Assembly (NCBI GenBank): GCA_016709335.1
Contig: JADJNC010000060.1
Coordinates: 1 to 64,000, forward strand
Direction: 5' to 3'
DNA from: Candidatus Propionivibrio dominans
GTDB taxonomy: Bacteria > Pseudomonadota > Gammaproteobacteria > Burkholderiales > Rhodocyclaceae
Length of the DNA: 64,000 nucleotides
Below are positions 63,918-64,000 of this stretch, one piece after another. A model generated the notes under the pieces. It saw nothing but the letters and a program-made list of their open reading frames with translations, was not told the origin of the DNA and made no database searches. The first letter of the stretch is position 1. The number at the start of each line of letters is the position of its first letter. The position numbers and the translations under genes are program-made.

Positions 63918-63989
63918 GCTTGGTAGCTGTTTATCCATTAATTAACAAGCTATGACATCACGTTTGTATAGCAATAAAGGAGAACACTA

Positions 63990-64000
63990 ATGAAAACCTT
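63990..64000 (+). CDS. kdpC: Start of KdpC, cut by the window edge
   Basis: Only MKT and two bases of the next codon are visible. AAAGGAGA precedes the ATG at good spacing, and the position after kdpB is where kdpC is expected. Identification rests on context alone. Confidence 0.6.

Overview
The window reads as a betaproteobacterial chromosome segment, most likely Rhodocyclales (an Accumulibacter/Dechloromonas/Propionivibrio-like organism). This is inferred from gene order and family content: tig-clpP-clpX-lon-hupB-tRNA-ppiD, rpsF-priB-rpsR-rplI, the small DUF3460 and DUF3567 proteins, hopanoid genes hpnCDE, PrpE and AcuI. No rRNA or phylogenetic marker search was possible. Several single-base frameshifts and one 210-nt stretch made only of G and C suggest a draft or metagenome-derived assembly.

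Layout. 1-7.6 kb (minus strand): the protein quality-control block ppiD, tRNA-Asp, tRNA-Val, hupB, lon, clpX, clpP, tig, with a consensus sigma-32 promoter in front of lon. 7.66-7.80 kb: a MITE-like inverted repeat. 7.8-11.0 kb: tRNA-Leu, then hpnC-hpnD-hpnE (squalene for hopanoids). 11.0-13.5 kb: an accessory patch with a PD-(D/E)XK-like protein interrupted by a G/C-only tract, two small unknown ORFs and an ABC-exporter remnant. 13.5-22.4 kb: divergent ybbA-like/tesA, mnmH, an OsmC protein, a frameshifted Pat-type acyl-CoA synthetase/acetyltransferase, DUF3460, DUF3567, an MFS transporter and an amidohydrolase. 22.4-33.7 kb: clpB with a consensus sigma-32 promoter, a Cache chemoreceptor, an ATP-grasp-like protein overlapping dinG, a Bcp peroxiredoxin, PIN-PhoH, and a transglutaminase-fold protein whose expected Cys is Ser. 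33.7-36.8 kb: dnaB and the rpsF-priB-rpsR-rplI operon, priB apparently starting at CTG. 37-41.2 kb: frameshifted prpE, a degenerate receiver-GGDEF protein and acuI. 41.6-48.8 kb: NlpC/P60 protein, a three-gene ferric-iron ABC transporter on alternating strands with a Fur-box-like site, the N-degron transferases aat and bpt, and bluB under a cobalamin riboswitch. 49-54 kb: a dead type ISP-like restriction-modification gene carrying a 1325-bp IS4-family element with a perfect 9-bp target duplication, plus decayed fragments. 54.5-59 kb: a tightly packed Dlt-like cluster (adenylation enzyme, MBOAT, acyl carrier protein) next to a SUMF1-fold lipoprotein. 59.7-64 kb: the kdp potassium-pump operon (small ORF, kdpF, kdpA, kdpB, start of kdpC).

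How the genes work together. Lon, ClpXP, ClpB, trigger factor and PpiD form a folding and proteolysis set, with lon and clpB apparently heat-shock controlled; Aat and Bpt create leucine N-degrons that feed Clp proteolysis. PrpE and AcuI both bear on propionyl-CoA metabolism, and Pat-type acetyltransferases are known regulators of acyl-CoA synthetases of the PrpE/Acs kind. The most promising little-described system is the 54.5-59 kb cluster, which has the parts for activating a small carboxylic acid (probably an amino acid), loading it on a carrier protein and moving it across the membrane to an unknown envelope acceptor.
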